Shown piece after piece: positions 34,422-43,746 of a DNA stretch of 64,000 bases. Each line of letters starts with the position of its first letter. Positions within the stretch are counted from its first letter, which is position 1. A program made the position numbers and the translations under genes. The stretch covers positions 1-64,000 of the forward strand of contig NZ_PGVE01000044.1 of assembly GCF_002860255.1 (NCBI RefSeq), given 5' to 3'. The notes beneath the pieces are model-generated. The model saw nothing but the letters and a program-made list of their open reading frames with translations. It did no database searches and was not told where the DNA came from. Source of the DNA: Neobacillus cucumis. GTDB lineage: Bacteria; Bacillota; Bacilli; Bacillales; Cytobacillaceae.

Positions 34422-35246
34422 ATGAAAACTTCAACAGAACGGTCTCAACAATGGATTTCAGCGATTATTTTAACCATTGCCGGCATCCTAGTCGTACTCC
34501 CTTTTATTTGGATGGTTCTTTCGTCTTTTAAAACAGAGGGGGAAGTAAGTTCTTTAATACCGACACTGTTTCCCAAAAAATTCACATTAGAGAATTTCCA
34601 AAACCTATTTGAAAATATGAGTTTCGGACTTTATTTAAAAAATACGATTGTCATTGTACTTTGTTCCTTTGTCGGATTATTTTTAAACGCAATGGCCGGC
34701 TATGCATTTGCAAAATATCAATTTAAAGGGAGAGACAAACTCTTTTACCTGGTACTTGCCACGATGATGATTCCTGGACAAGTAACCATGATCCCGGTGT
34801 ATCTCATCCTAAATAAGATGCACCTTACCAATACGATGGCTGGTATTGTGCTGCCAGGACTTGTCGGTGCATTCAGTATCTTCTTATTCAGACAGTTCAT
34901 GTCCACCATTCCAGATGAATTACTAGAGGCGGCACGTCTGGATGGCGCAAGCGAATTAAGAGTATTTATGCAGGTGGTACTGCCGATCTCAAGGTCAATC
35001 TTGGCAGTACAAGGAATCTTAACCTTTATCGCCGGCTGGAACAGCTTCCTATGGCCATTGATTATCGCAAATGATGAGAATTTATATACGCTATCCGTTG
35101 GATTGTCCTTATTAAAGGGCCAATACGGCGGCAATTATGCTTTACAAATGGCCGGTTCAACATTTATGGTTGTACCAATTGTTGTGATTTTCATTATATT
35201 CCAGAAGCATATCATTGATGGATATACTATTTCGGGAATGAAATAG
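34422..35246 (+). CDS. ABC importer permease 2 (MalG type)
   Basis: 274 residues with six membrane segments and the EAA loop LLEAARLDGASELRV. I chose ATG at 34422, six bases after GAGGTG; the GTG at 34413 lies inside that ribosome binding site. It ends in KHIIDGYTISGMK, a typical C-terminus of this permease class. Last gene of the oligoglucan importer operon, followed by a terminator. Confidence 0.9.
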   Translation: MKTSTERSQQWISAIILTIAGILVVLPFIWMVLSSFKTEGEVSSLIPTLFPKKFTLENFQNLFENMSFGLYLKNTIVIVLCSFVGLFLNAMAGYAFAKYQFKGRDKLFYLVLATMMIPGQVTMIPVYLILNKMHLTNTMAGIVLPGLVGAFSIFLFRQFMSTIPDELLEAARLDGASELRVFMQVVLPISRSILAVQGILTFIAGWNSFLWPLIIANDENLYTLSVGLSLLKGQYGGNYALQMAGSTFMVVPIVVIFIIFQKHIIDGYTISGMK

Positions 35247-35252
35247 TAATAA

Positions 35253-35283
35253 GAAAAGCGCAGGCGCCTTGGTCAGCCCCGAT
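35253..35283. repeat. Bacillus-type intergenic repeat (GCGCCTTGGTCAGCCCCGA)
   Basis: The stretch AAAGCGCAGGCGCCTTGG followed by TCAGCCCCGA resembles a short repeat I know from many Bacillus intergenic regions. Only one copy is seen here, so the call rests on recall. Confidence 0.45.
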
Positions 35284-35314
35284 AGCCCGTTTCAATTACA
35301 TGTTGAAACGGGCT
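35284..35314 (+). terminator. Terminator of the oligoglucan importer operon
   Basis: A 12-bp perfect stem AGCCCGTTTCAA/TTGAAACGGGCT followed by TTGTTTGTT. Confidence 0.85.
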
Positions 35315-35335
35315 TTGTTTGTTGAAAGTCTGGTA

Positions 35336-35385
35336 CATGAGAACCATCCCCGTGTTTGGAAGCAGAAGAACCGTCCCCGTGTTTA
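35336..35385. repeat. GAACCGTCCCC element variant at the hprK-like stop codon
   Basis: Two direct (not inverted) copies of GAACC(A/G)TCCCCGTGTTT, at 35341 and 35369. The final TTA is the stop codon of the leftward HprK-like gene (35383-35385). Confidence 0.75.
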
Positions 35386-36309
35386 CGAATTTGTTATGTC
35401 CGCTTCGATCCTGCTCATGAATTCTTCTGCGGCGCTGTAGCCTTGCTGTTTTAGGTACCAGTTATTGGCTGCTGCTTCGATTAATCCCGCGACATCACGG
35501 CCGGGCTGGAGCTGGATTTCAAGGGAAGGGATTTTAACTCCCATATAGTCGGTATAGTGGAATTCCTGTTCTAATTCATTATACAAGGCGTCCTTTTCCC
35601 ATTTCGTCAAATGAATATCAAGGGTAATGCGTGTTTCATCTTGAAAAGCCTTGCGCCCGTATAGACGTACCACATTCAACAAACCGATACTGCGTAGAGC
35701 CAAAAATTCCTTACTTTTGCCATCATGTGTCCCTAAAATCGTTTGCGGACTTAGCTTCTTTAGGACCACAATATCATCCGACACAAGCCGGTGTCCTCGA
35801 CGTATTAGGGTGTGCGCCGTCTCGCTCTTCCCTACCCCCGAGCCTCCACGAAGTAAGATTCCAATCCCGGACACATTCATACATACTCCATGCACCGCCA
35901 TTTCTGGTGCCAGTTCCTTTACCAAATAAGCATCCAATTTGGGGATAAACTCTGAAGTGGTTTCAGGCTTATTCGTAATTAACAAAGGGATCCCCTGCTC
36001 GGTACAATGGTGTATTAAATAGGTAAGTCCCTCCTCACCCGCTGTTACAATAAAACAAGGCGGATGATAGTGGACAATATTTCCGATGCGAATTTTGCGT
36101 TCCTCTTTACTTAATTTATGTAAATAGGTAATTTCCTTTTTTCCTAAAATTTGAACTCGCTCTGTGGGAAAAAAGTCAAAATGACCAACAAACTCCAAGC
36201 CGGGACGATGCACCCGTGATTGTGTGATCGTTTTCTGCAGCTGGTTTTCACCTGCCAGCACTTTCAATGAAAACCTTTGAGCCAAGTTTTCAACGGTAAT
36301 TTTTTTCAC
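35383..36309 (-). CDS. HPr kinase/phosphorylase family protein (HprK paralogue)
   Basis: 308 residues. N-terminal MurF-like domain, then HGVCMNVSGIGILLRG, Walker A GGSGVGKS and GHRLVSDDIVV of the HprK kinase domain. The family C-terminal signature is changed to GRDVAGLIEAAANNWYLK. I chose GTG at 36309, which gives the family's usual length of about 310; the longer frame to 36426 adds a stretch unlike the family. HprK phosphorylates HPr at a serine and drives carbon catabolite repression. The usual hprK-lgt neighbourhood is absent here, so this is probably a second copy. Confidence 0.82.
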   Translation of the reverse strand: MKKITVENLAQRFSLKVLAGENQLQKTITQSRVHRPGLEFVGHFDFFPTERVQILGKKEITYLHKLSKEERKIRIGNIVHYHPPCFIVTAGEEGLTYLIHHCTEQGIPLLITNKPETTSEFIPKLDAYLVKELAPEMAVHGVCMNVSGIGILLRGGSGVGKSETAHTLIRRGHRLVSDDIVVLKKLSPQTILGTHDGKSKEFLALRSIGLLNVVRLYGRKAFQDETRITLDIHLTKWEKDALYNELEQEFHYTDYMGVKIPSLEIQLQPGRDVAGLIEAAANNWYLKQQGYSAAEEFMSRIEADITNS

Positions 36310-36514
36310 CTTATACTCACGTCCTATTAGCCTTTTACAATAAATTATACTGAAGATTATTGGAATCGTCATCCAATTACGAATAGTACCAGGCAAGGAT
36401 ATAACGACTGCGTTCACCTCAAACACATTTTCATATTAGTGTCCTAAAAGGAATATATATGTAAAATGTTGTAAGTCTTTTGATCTACCAAGGGATAGTA
36501 AGAGGGGGAAAGGG

Positions 36515-37633
36515 ATGTTATATACAGACGAGTTTTTGGAGAAGTTACGGATGGAAGGCGATCCCATTCCTGATCGAATCATTGAAGAATTGTTCGAGAA
36601 CAGCCAGGTTGGCGCCGTAAATGATTTGTTGAAAAAATTAATGCACAATAACCAGAAGTACCCAGAAGAGCTGCCTGATCATATTGAATGTTGGCTTGAG
36701 GATACCGCTAATTGCCCAGAAGGCGTAGATTGGGAACGAATAAGAAAGGCAACTGATTTATTTAAAGAACATGGTATTGCTATCACCTTCTTATTATCCA
36801 CCTGCTCACTTGTGTATTGCTACGCGGCACGTAAAGGTGTGAAGGTCCTTACATTCAGCTATCGCTTAGGCCAAAACGCATACCGCCGGATAGCAGAAAC
36901 GGGTCAATTTGTCCTCCATGTCATGGCACCAGGCGGATTGGAATCCGGAGGACAAGGAATCAAAGCCATCCAAAAAGTCCGTTTAATGCATTCAGCCATT
37001 CGACATATGGTTCGAATGACCGGTCGATGGGACGAAAAAGAAAATGGCCTCCCCATTTGTCAGGAAGATTTGCTCGGAACTCTATTAACCTTTTCCGGCG
37101 TGATTATTAAGGGGCTTCGCCATTTAGGTATGAAGGTAACCGAAAAGCAGGCGGAGGATTATCTGTACTTTTGGAAAATCGTCGGAATCATGCTGGGAGT
37201 TCGAGAGGATATTATCCCTAAAACCATGAAAGAGTCCAACCAATTGGAGGAAATGATTAAAAAAAGGCATCATGGGCCGTCTCCGGAAGGAATCCAGATG
37301 ACCCGAGCTCTGCTTGAATTTCATGCCGGCCTGATTCCCGGTCAAATGTTTGACAACATGATCCCTGCTCTGATTCGAGAAACTGTAGGGGATCAAATAG
37401 CAGACTGGATGGAGGTTCCGCACTCCAATTGGCAAAAGCTGATGAAATATAAAGAGCTAACGGGCTTTTTGCTAGACTCAGATTATACTGGCTTGTTTGG
37501 AAGTATGGTCAATCGGCTTGGGCTTGCCTTAATCAAGCGCCAGTCACTTGCCATGACCGATTATGAATATACCCCGTTTCTTATACCAACTGAATTGCGA
37601 AAGGTTTGGGGGATTGAGGTAAAGGGGAGGTAA
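36515..37633 (+). CDS. MpaB/Lcp-type oxygenase (DUF2236 family)
   Basis: 372 residues, mostly helical, with no signal peptide. The family's run RLMHSAIRHMVR (heme-pocket region), the following CQEDLLGTLLTFS and YLYFWKIVGIMLGV are recognisable. These patterns characterise the DUF2236 family that includes the b-type heme latex-clearing rubber oxygenase Lcp and fungal MpaB. The ATG at 36515 follows AGAGGGGGAAAGGG. The substrate is unknown and a polymer-cleaving role is not implied. It stands alone, divergent from the HprK-like gene. Confidence 0.8.
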   Translation: MLYTDEFLEKLRMEGDPIPDRIIEELFENSQVGAVNDLLKKLMHNNQKYPEELPDHIECWLEDTANCPEGVDWERIRKATDLFKEHGIAITFLLSTCSLVYCYAARKGVKVLTFSYRLGQNAYRRIAETGQFVLHVMAPGGLESGGQGIKAIQKVRLMHSAIRHMVRMTGRWDEKENGLPICQEDLLGTLLTFSGVIIKGLRHLGMKVTEKQAEDYLYFWKIVGIMLGVREDIIPKTMKESNQLEEMIKKRHHGPSPEGIQMTRALLEFHAGLIPGQMFDNMIPALIRETVGDQIADWMEVPHSNWQKLMKYKELTGFLLDSDYTGLFGSMVNRLGLALIKRQSLAMTDYEYTPFLIPTELRKVWGIEVKGR

Positions 37634-37634
37634 A

Positions 37635-37667
37635 ACAAGCAGGACCCTTATTGTCCTGCTTGTTTTT
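37635..37667. terminator. Terminator between convergent genes
   Basis: An 11-bp perfect stem ACAAGCAGGAC/GTCCTGCTTGT followed by TTTTTT on the plus strand. It also lies just beyond the stop of the leftward DUF2294 gene. Confidence 0.85.
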
Positions 37668-37674
37668 TCTAATC

Positions 37675-38019
37675 CTACACGATTGGTTTTTCAAAAATAA
37701 ATACGGATACAGCCATATCCTCTTCAATCTTTGCATCCGAAAATAAATGAAGCAGCTTCGAACCGACGAGTTCCTCCATTCCTTCAGGCACTTCCTGCTT
37801 ATATACATCCCGAATCATATCGGTGCGGGCACTATGAATGACTTTTTTGCCTTCTTGGGATTGTGCGATAAATTTTTCCGTGGGCGTCAGAATACCATAC
37901 ATGGTCGTGACAGCCATATTCTCCACGAAATGAGTAAAAATTCGCTCTGGTCCCTTTCCAAAAATATCTTTTCGCATTTTCCGTACAAAATCATTAAATG
38001 CTGTTTCCTTTTTCCCCAT
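37675..38019 (-). CDS. DUF2294 family protein
   Basis: 114 residues with the pattern of the DUF2294 (Na+-translocating-type by name only) small proteins: a helical start FNDFVRKMRKDIFGKGPERI, then VTTMYGILTPTEKFIAQSQEGKKVIHSART read in parts, and a C-terminal beta stretch. I chose ATG at 38019 after GGAGGAAAG. The function is not known to me. Some homologues are linked to pH or ion stress. It is monocistronic and convergent with the oxygenase gene. Confidence 0.75.
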   Translation of the reverse strand: MGKKETAFNDFVRKMRKDIFGKGPERIFTHFVENMAVTTMYGILTPTEKFIAQSQEGKKVIHSARTDMIRDVYKQEVPEGMEELVGSKLLHLFSDAKIEEDMAVSVFIFEKPIV

Positions 38020-38118
38020 GGTCTTTCCTCCTAACCATTCGCTACTATACAGCAAAATCCTTGAAAAATTCAACCAGTATAATTTTGGCTTGTTTTTTTT
38101 GATGAGAGGAGTATAATC

Positions 38119-38211
38119 ATGTCTGTGCTAGACATAATTCAGACACATTTTCTTGATGGAATTCTAATAAAACTTTTTGTTAGAACTCTATTTATTATAC
38201 CCATGGAATGA
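38119..38211 (+). CDS. Possible 30-residue small protein
   Basis: ATG at 38119 follows AGAGGAG at eight bases. The frame runs MSVLDIIQTHFL...IIPME and stops at 38211. The product is mostly hydrophobic with one amphipathic helix. A strong terminator follows 28 bases later, so a short independent transcript of under 200 bases seems likely. It could equally be a small RNA. No family recognised. Confidence 0.4.
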   Translation: MSVLDIIQTHFLDGILIKLFVRTLFIIPME

Positions 38212-38238
38212 TTCGTTAGTAGGAATTGCTAATTGATT

Positions 38239-38292
38239 ACTCCACGATAAGAAACATCTCATGAGATGTTACCTTGTCGTGGAGTTTTTTTG
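38239..38292 (+). terminator. Strong two-part hairpin terminator
   Basis: Outer stem ACTCCACGA/TCGTGGAGT and inner palindrome AACATCTCATGAGATGTT, followed by seven T. It ends the short transcript upstream of the TRIC gene. Confidence 0.85.
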
Positions 38293-38362
38293 TGTGAAAA
38301 TTATTCCACGGTCGCATTTTTCACTTAAATATTGTCTTATTATATCAGGGGGTTTTGGAGGA

Positions 38363-38974
38363 ATGTCTTGGGTCGTCTTACATTTTATCGGAATTATTTC
38401 TTATGCAGCAAGCGGAGCATTTGTTGCACTTGAAGCAGAATATTCCTTTATTGGGGTGTATGCATTAGGATTAACCACTGCCTTTGGGGGCGCGTTGGTT
38501 CGAAATTTGATTATCGGTGTCCCTGTCTCTGAACTGTGGGACCATACCATTATTTTAACGGTTTTAGTAACGCTGACATTCATTGTCTTATTACCGCTAA
38601 AGTGGATTAATCATTGGAAACGGTGGAGTTTATTTTTTGATTCGATTGGACTTGCCTCCTTCGCTCTTCAAGGAGCCATGTCGGCAAAAGAGGTTTTTTC
38701 CGATGATTTGGGGGTAATGATATTGGCCTCGATGTTTACCGGCGTGGGCGGAGGAATGATTCGTGACATCATAGCTGCCCGAAAACCGCTTGCTTTAAAA
38801 GAAGAAATTCATGCCATTTTAACGATTCTATGTGCTTTTTGTATATGGCTGGGTTGGAGCACCCCGATTCAGTTGACTCTTATAATCCTTGTTGTGATAG
38901 CTTTACGCATGTCTGCTATTCGCTATCAGTGGCGGCTGCACCTGCCCTGCCATCTTAAGAAGGGGGATCAGTAA
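38363..38974 (+). CDS. TRIC-type cation channel / YicG-like membrane protein
   Basis: 203 residues with seven hydrophobic segments in two repeats. Each repeat has the UPF0126/TRIC glycine motif: GLTTAFGGALVRNLIIG and later SMFTGVGGGMIRDIIAARKPL. These proteins form trimeric cation (K+) channels. I chose ATG at 38363, which gives the usual family length near 205; GGAGGA directly precedes it, with GGGGG ten bases away. A GAACCGTCCCC element follows its stop codon within seven bases. Confidence 0.88.
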   Translation: MSWVVLHFIGIISYAASGAFVALEAEYSFIGVYALGLTTAFGGALVRNLIIGVPVSELWDHTIILTVLVTLTFIVLLPLKWINHWKRWSLFFDSIGLASFALQGAMSAKEVFSDDLGVMILASMFTGVGGGMIRDIIAARKPLALKEEIHAILTILCAFCIWLGWSTPIQLTLIILVVIALRMSAIRYQWRLHLPCHLKKGDQ

Positions 38975-38980
38975 TAAAAA

Positions 38981-39026
38981 CGTGGGGACGGTTCTTTTGC
39001 TTCCGGATGGATTCTCCGGAGCAGAA
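38981..39026. repeat. GAACCGTCCCC element, truncated
   Basis: One good arm (GTGGGGACGGTTC) and a disturbed centre (CCGGATGGATTCTCCGG). The second arm is missing and the GH10 fragment begins instead. Confidence 0.75.
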
Positions 39027-39034
39027 GAAATGTT

Positions 39035-39189
39035 TAATTAGAATAGAATACATTTCTTCTACTTCTTTGGCCTGACGTTCTTCGAATTCCGGTGTAGATG
39101 GCCACTCTGGGATTTGATAATCAATAAGATCTTCAATTTCGTATGGCATAAGGTGTCCAGATATCAATGTGTTTTCTGTAAAGTGAATT
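39035..39189 (-). pseudogene. GH10 xylanase fragment
   Basis: About 155 bases that match 23360-23520 of the GH10 gene almost base for base. They encode residues 265-317, including the nucleophile region IHFTENT and SGHLMP. There is no start, no acid/base half and no C-terminal domain, so it is non-functional. It abuts the truncated palindromic element, which suggests that element and fragment were copied together from a GH10 locus like the one at 23 kb. Confidence 0.85.
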
Positions 39190-39367
39190 AATGTAATAAT
39201 TTTTTCAAAAAACTATATGTTATAGTTTTATCTTATCCTATGATTCAGACCAAGTAATTGAGTAAAGTACACTATAAAATATTTGTTTATACTATAGTAT
39301 GTTTATCCTTCCCTATGGTTCTTTTCTACATAGACTATATAGAATACATAGTGAAAGGAGTGAGACT

Positions 39368-40909
39368 ATGTTTTTTAAGAATGATTGTTTAATAGAGCTT
39401 CTATCACCTTATTTAAGAAGCCTAAAGGCTTTTAAGATTCGTAAGCTCGCAGCATTATTTTATAAAAAACTGCCATTATTACATCATCCCTGTAATAAAG
39501 ATGAAGAACGTTATTTAAATAAAGTCGCTAGTTATTCAAAAGCGCTGCCACACAATAACCTTGGCGAAGTAAATCTGGATGCTTATAACAAATATTTAAA
39601 GGCATTAAAGACAGGTATACCCCATGATTTTGAAAAAATTCCGCTTAGTGGTCTTAGAAAGCTCGTTAATCCCCAAGCCGCTTATGCTTTTGAATTAGTC
39701 GGACCTGATAGTCACCAATTGATCATCCCGCCGCCTCCGTCCTTTGACAGTGCTGAAATGGCAAGTGAAATGGTGGAGCTATTCTGGCAGGCACTTACAC
39801 GTGATGTTCCTTTCAATGAATATGATACCAACGATCTTACAATAACTGCAGCAAAGGAACTTTCTGCCTTAATTGATTTCCGAGGGCCAAAAATTGGCGG
39901 AAAAGTTACCCCCGAGACACTTTTCCGAGAAAATCTCCCTGGAGCCTTGGCAGGGCCCTATATTTCACAATTCCTTTGGAAGGACATCCCTTATGTAGGG
40001 ACAAAGATTACCCAACGCTATCAGACAACCTTACCCAAAGATGACCATTTAACCTCTTACGAAGCTTGGCTGGCTGTTCAGAATGGCTTAATGCCAACCA
40101 CACCTTGCCCCAATAAATTAGATCCAATACCTCGATATATTCGAAATGGTCGAGACCTATGCCGGTATGTTTACAATGATTGGTCTGTTGAAGATGGGTT
40201 AACCCCTTGTTTAATTCTGCTAAGTTTTGGCAGTGAAGCATGGGATTCGAATAATCCTTATCTCCGCTCTAATACACAGGTTGGCTTTAGCACCTTTGGA
40301 GCACCTCATGTTTTGGATTTCGTCACAAGAGCAGCACGTTCAGCATTAGAAGCAGCCTGGTTTCAAAAGTGGCTTGTCCACCGGCGTATTCGTCCGGAAG
40401 AGTTTGGCGGGCAAATTGAGAATGTATTGGCTAATAACGCTAATTATCCCATTCATCCACAAGTTTTAAAATCAGATGCACTTGCTTTAACTTACGATAT
40501 ATACAAATCCTACCTCTTGCCACAGGCCTATGCAGAAGGCTGTCCCGCACATCCTTCCTATCCAGCCGGCCATGCGGCTTTTATCGGGGCAATAGTGACA
40601 ATACTGAAGGCATTCTTTAACGAATCCTTTAAAATTCCAAATCCTGTTGTAGCAAGCAGCGATGGGTTGTCCTTGGAATGTTATACGGGGCCTGATCTAA
40701 CTGTTGGCGGGGAATTGAATAAACTTGCTTATAATATTGCCCTAGGACGGGACGCTGCTGGTGTTCACTTCCGAAGTGACGGTATTACTGGTTTACACCT
40801 CGGAGAAGCTGTGGCTATTGGTATCTTGCGAGATTACAACGCCACTTATAATGAGCAATTCAAGGGTTTCTGCTTTACAAAATTTGATGGTACACCGATA
40901 ACAATCTGA
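39368..40909 (+). CDS. Vanadium-dependent haloperoxidase / PAP2-superfamily protein
   Basis: 513 residues. The C-terminal half has the vanadate/phosphate-site motifs of the family: HPSYPAGHA (Ser-Gly-His site) and GRDAAGVHFRSDG (Arg and catalytic His). The N-terminal helical half (FELVGPD, AKELSALIDFRGPKIGGK) resembles bacterial vanadium haloperoxidases. No signal peptide or membrane span is seen, so it seems cytoplasmic. I chose ATG at 39368 after AAAGGAGTGAG. It is monocistronic with a strong terminator. Halide oxidation is inferred from family; an acid phosphatase role is the alternative. Confidence 0.85.
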   Translation: MFFKNDCLIELLSPYLRSLKAFKIRKLAALFYKKLPLLHHPCNKDEERYLNKVASYSKALPHNNLGEVNLDAYNKYLKALKTGIPHDFEKIPLSGLRKLVNPQAAYAFELVGPDSHQLIIPPPPSFDSAEMASEMVELFWQALTRDVPFNEYDTNDLTITAAKELSALIDFRGPKIGGKVTPETLFRENLPGALAGPYISQFLWKDIPYVGTKITQRYQTTLPKDDHLTSYEAWLAVQNGLMPTTPCPNKLDPIPRYIRNGRDLCRYVYNDWSVEDGLTPCLILLSFGSEAWDSNNPYLRSNTQVGFSTFGAPHVLDFVTRAARSALEAAWFQKWLVHRRIRPEEFGGQIENVLANNANYPIHPQVLKSDALALTYDIYKSYLLPQAYAEGCPAHPSYPAGHAAFIGAIVTILKAFFNESFKIPNPVVASSDGLSLECYTGPDLTVGGELNKLAYNIALGRDAAGVHFRSDGITGLHLGEAVAIGILRDYNATYNEQFKGFCFTKFDGTPITI

Positions 40910-40922
40910 TGTTTAATATATA

Positions 40923-40962
40923 AAAAGCCGATATTTTTTCTGTAAAATATCGGCTTTTGTAT
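40923..40962 (+). terminator. Terminator of the haloperoxidase-like gene
   Basis: A long stem AAAAGCCGATATTTT/AAAATATCGGCTTTT with a six-base loop, then TTGT. Confidence 0.85.
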
Positions 40963-41026
40963 TTAAATCCCACTTACCTTTATATTTCTTTTATTCAGAT
41001 TTTCGTCCACCACTTAAGGTAGTCAA

Positions 41027-42493
<1,467 letters not shown>

Positions 42494-42514
42494 CTACTCA
42501 ATGTTTATGTGTAC

Positions 42515-42543
42515 ATTATAATTGTACCGGTATAATTTATCAA
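42515..42543 (-). promoter_or_regulatory. GH1 promoter with palindromic operator in its spacer
   Basis: Minus strand: TTGATA (42538-42543), exactly 17 bases, TATAAT (42515-42520). The spacer is filled by the near-perfect palindrome ATTATACCGGTACAAT (42521-42536). A repressor bound there would exclude RNA polymerase. The divergent GntR protein is the obvious candidate. Confidence 0.8.
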
Positions 42544-42640
42544 GAACCTAATAAAACAACTTTGAGTAGATAATATTTTTAGTAGGTTTATGCTATAATG
42601 CTACTATTGAATAAAGTAAATAAACTAATGAGGAATGACT

Positions 42641-43351
42641 ATGCTAAAGTACCAGCAAATCGCCCTAGAAATAGAAAAACACATTGAGGAGAATGAGCTT
42701 CAACAAGGAGATAAACTGCCTGTATTGGAAACATTAATGGCTCAATTTAATGTGAGTAAAAGTACAATTACGAAATCTTTAGATCTGTTAGAGAAAAAAG
42801 GAGTAGTGTTTCAAGTCAGAGGCAGTGGAATTTTTGTTAGAAGGCATAAAAGAAGAGGATATGTCAGCCTGCTTTCTAATCAAGGATTTAAAAAGGATCT
42901 TAAGGATTTTCATGTAACTTCAAAAGTAATTGAAATGGACGTAAGAAAGCCGACACAAGAAGCGGCGGATAATTTAAACATTGGACTTCATGACGATGTT
43001 TATTTTATAAAAAGAGTTCGGTATGTTAACGGACAAACTTTATGCTTAGAAGAATCCTTTTATAATAAATCGATCATTACCTATTTAAATAACGAAATTG
43101 TGTCTGAATCCATATTTCATTACATTAAGGAAGCCCTTGGCTTAAAGGTCGGTTTTTCCGATATGTACCTTCATGTAGATAAGTTAAATCAGGAAGAAGC
43201 GGCGTATTTAGGATTAAAAGAAGGGGCACCTAAGCTCACGGTCGAAACCATTTTCCATTTAACCAATGGACAACCCTTTGACTTTTCAAAAGTCACCTAT
43301 AATTATGAACAATCGCAATTCTTCATACAGGCGAATAATGAGTTATTATAA
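42641..43351 (+). CDS. GntR-family regulator (HutC/UTRA type)
   Basis: 236 residues. Winged helix-turn-helix (KYQQIALEIEKHI, then LMAQFNVSKSTITKSLDLLEKKG) followed by a UTRA ligand domain ending in FDFSKVTYNYEQSQFF. I chose ATG at 42641, six bases after GAGGA. UTRA regulators usually sense phosphosugars, which fits the divergent 6-phospho-beta-glucosidase. It probably represses that gene through the spacer operator. Confidence 0.87.
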   Translation: MLKYQQIALEIEKHIEENELQQGDKLPVLETLMAQFNVSKSTITKSLDLLEKKGVVFQVRGSGIFVRRHKRRGYVSLLSNQGFKKDLKDFHVTSKVIEMDVRKPTQEAADNLNIGLHDDVYFIKRVRYVNGQTLCLEESFYNKSIITYLNNEIVSESIFHYIKEALGLKVGFSDMYLHVDKLNQEEAAYLGLKEGAPKLTVETIFHLTNGQPFDFSKVTYNYEQSQFFIQANNELL

Positions 43352-43746
43352 GCTTTAACATAGCCATTTTTGTTGTCAGTTCCTGCCGTAAACGTTAGTA
43401 TTTAACATCCATTGTCTCCTATGTGGCTCTGCCGGAACAACTAAAAGGACAGAGAAGGAACATATTATTTTCTTCTCTCCAATCCGGCGGGCTTCCTGCA
43501 TTAATATTGGGAGCACTTCCCCTGTTCCTTATGTTGCAAGGTTCTCCTCGATTTATTTTAGAATTACTTTCTTCAGATAAAGATCATCCTATTATTTATC
43601 ATCCTCTATCCTCCATACACGAAACATAGCTTTAATTCAAACTTCATGTTTTTCTAGAAAAAAGGCATCCTAAAGAAGAAAGCGATGCATCCAAATCCCA
43701 GTTGTTATGAATTTGACTCCATCTATGATTGAAGGGAGATTTAGTT
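43352..43746. other. Intergenic region with no supported gene
   Basis: Nearly 400 bases. A 68-codon frame at 43423-43629 includes a hydrophobic stretch (GGLPALILGALPLFLM) but has no ribosome binding site, so it is at best a gene remnant. No terminator for the GntR gene was seen. Confidence 0.4.

Noticed and set aside
43423..43629. 68-codon frame with a hydrophobic segment
   Set aside because: No ribosome binding site, no recognisable family, and unsupported by neighbours. Recorded only as a possible remnant.
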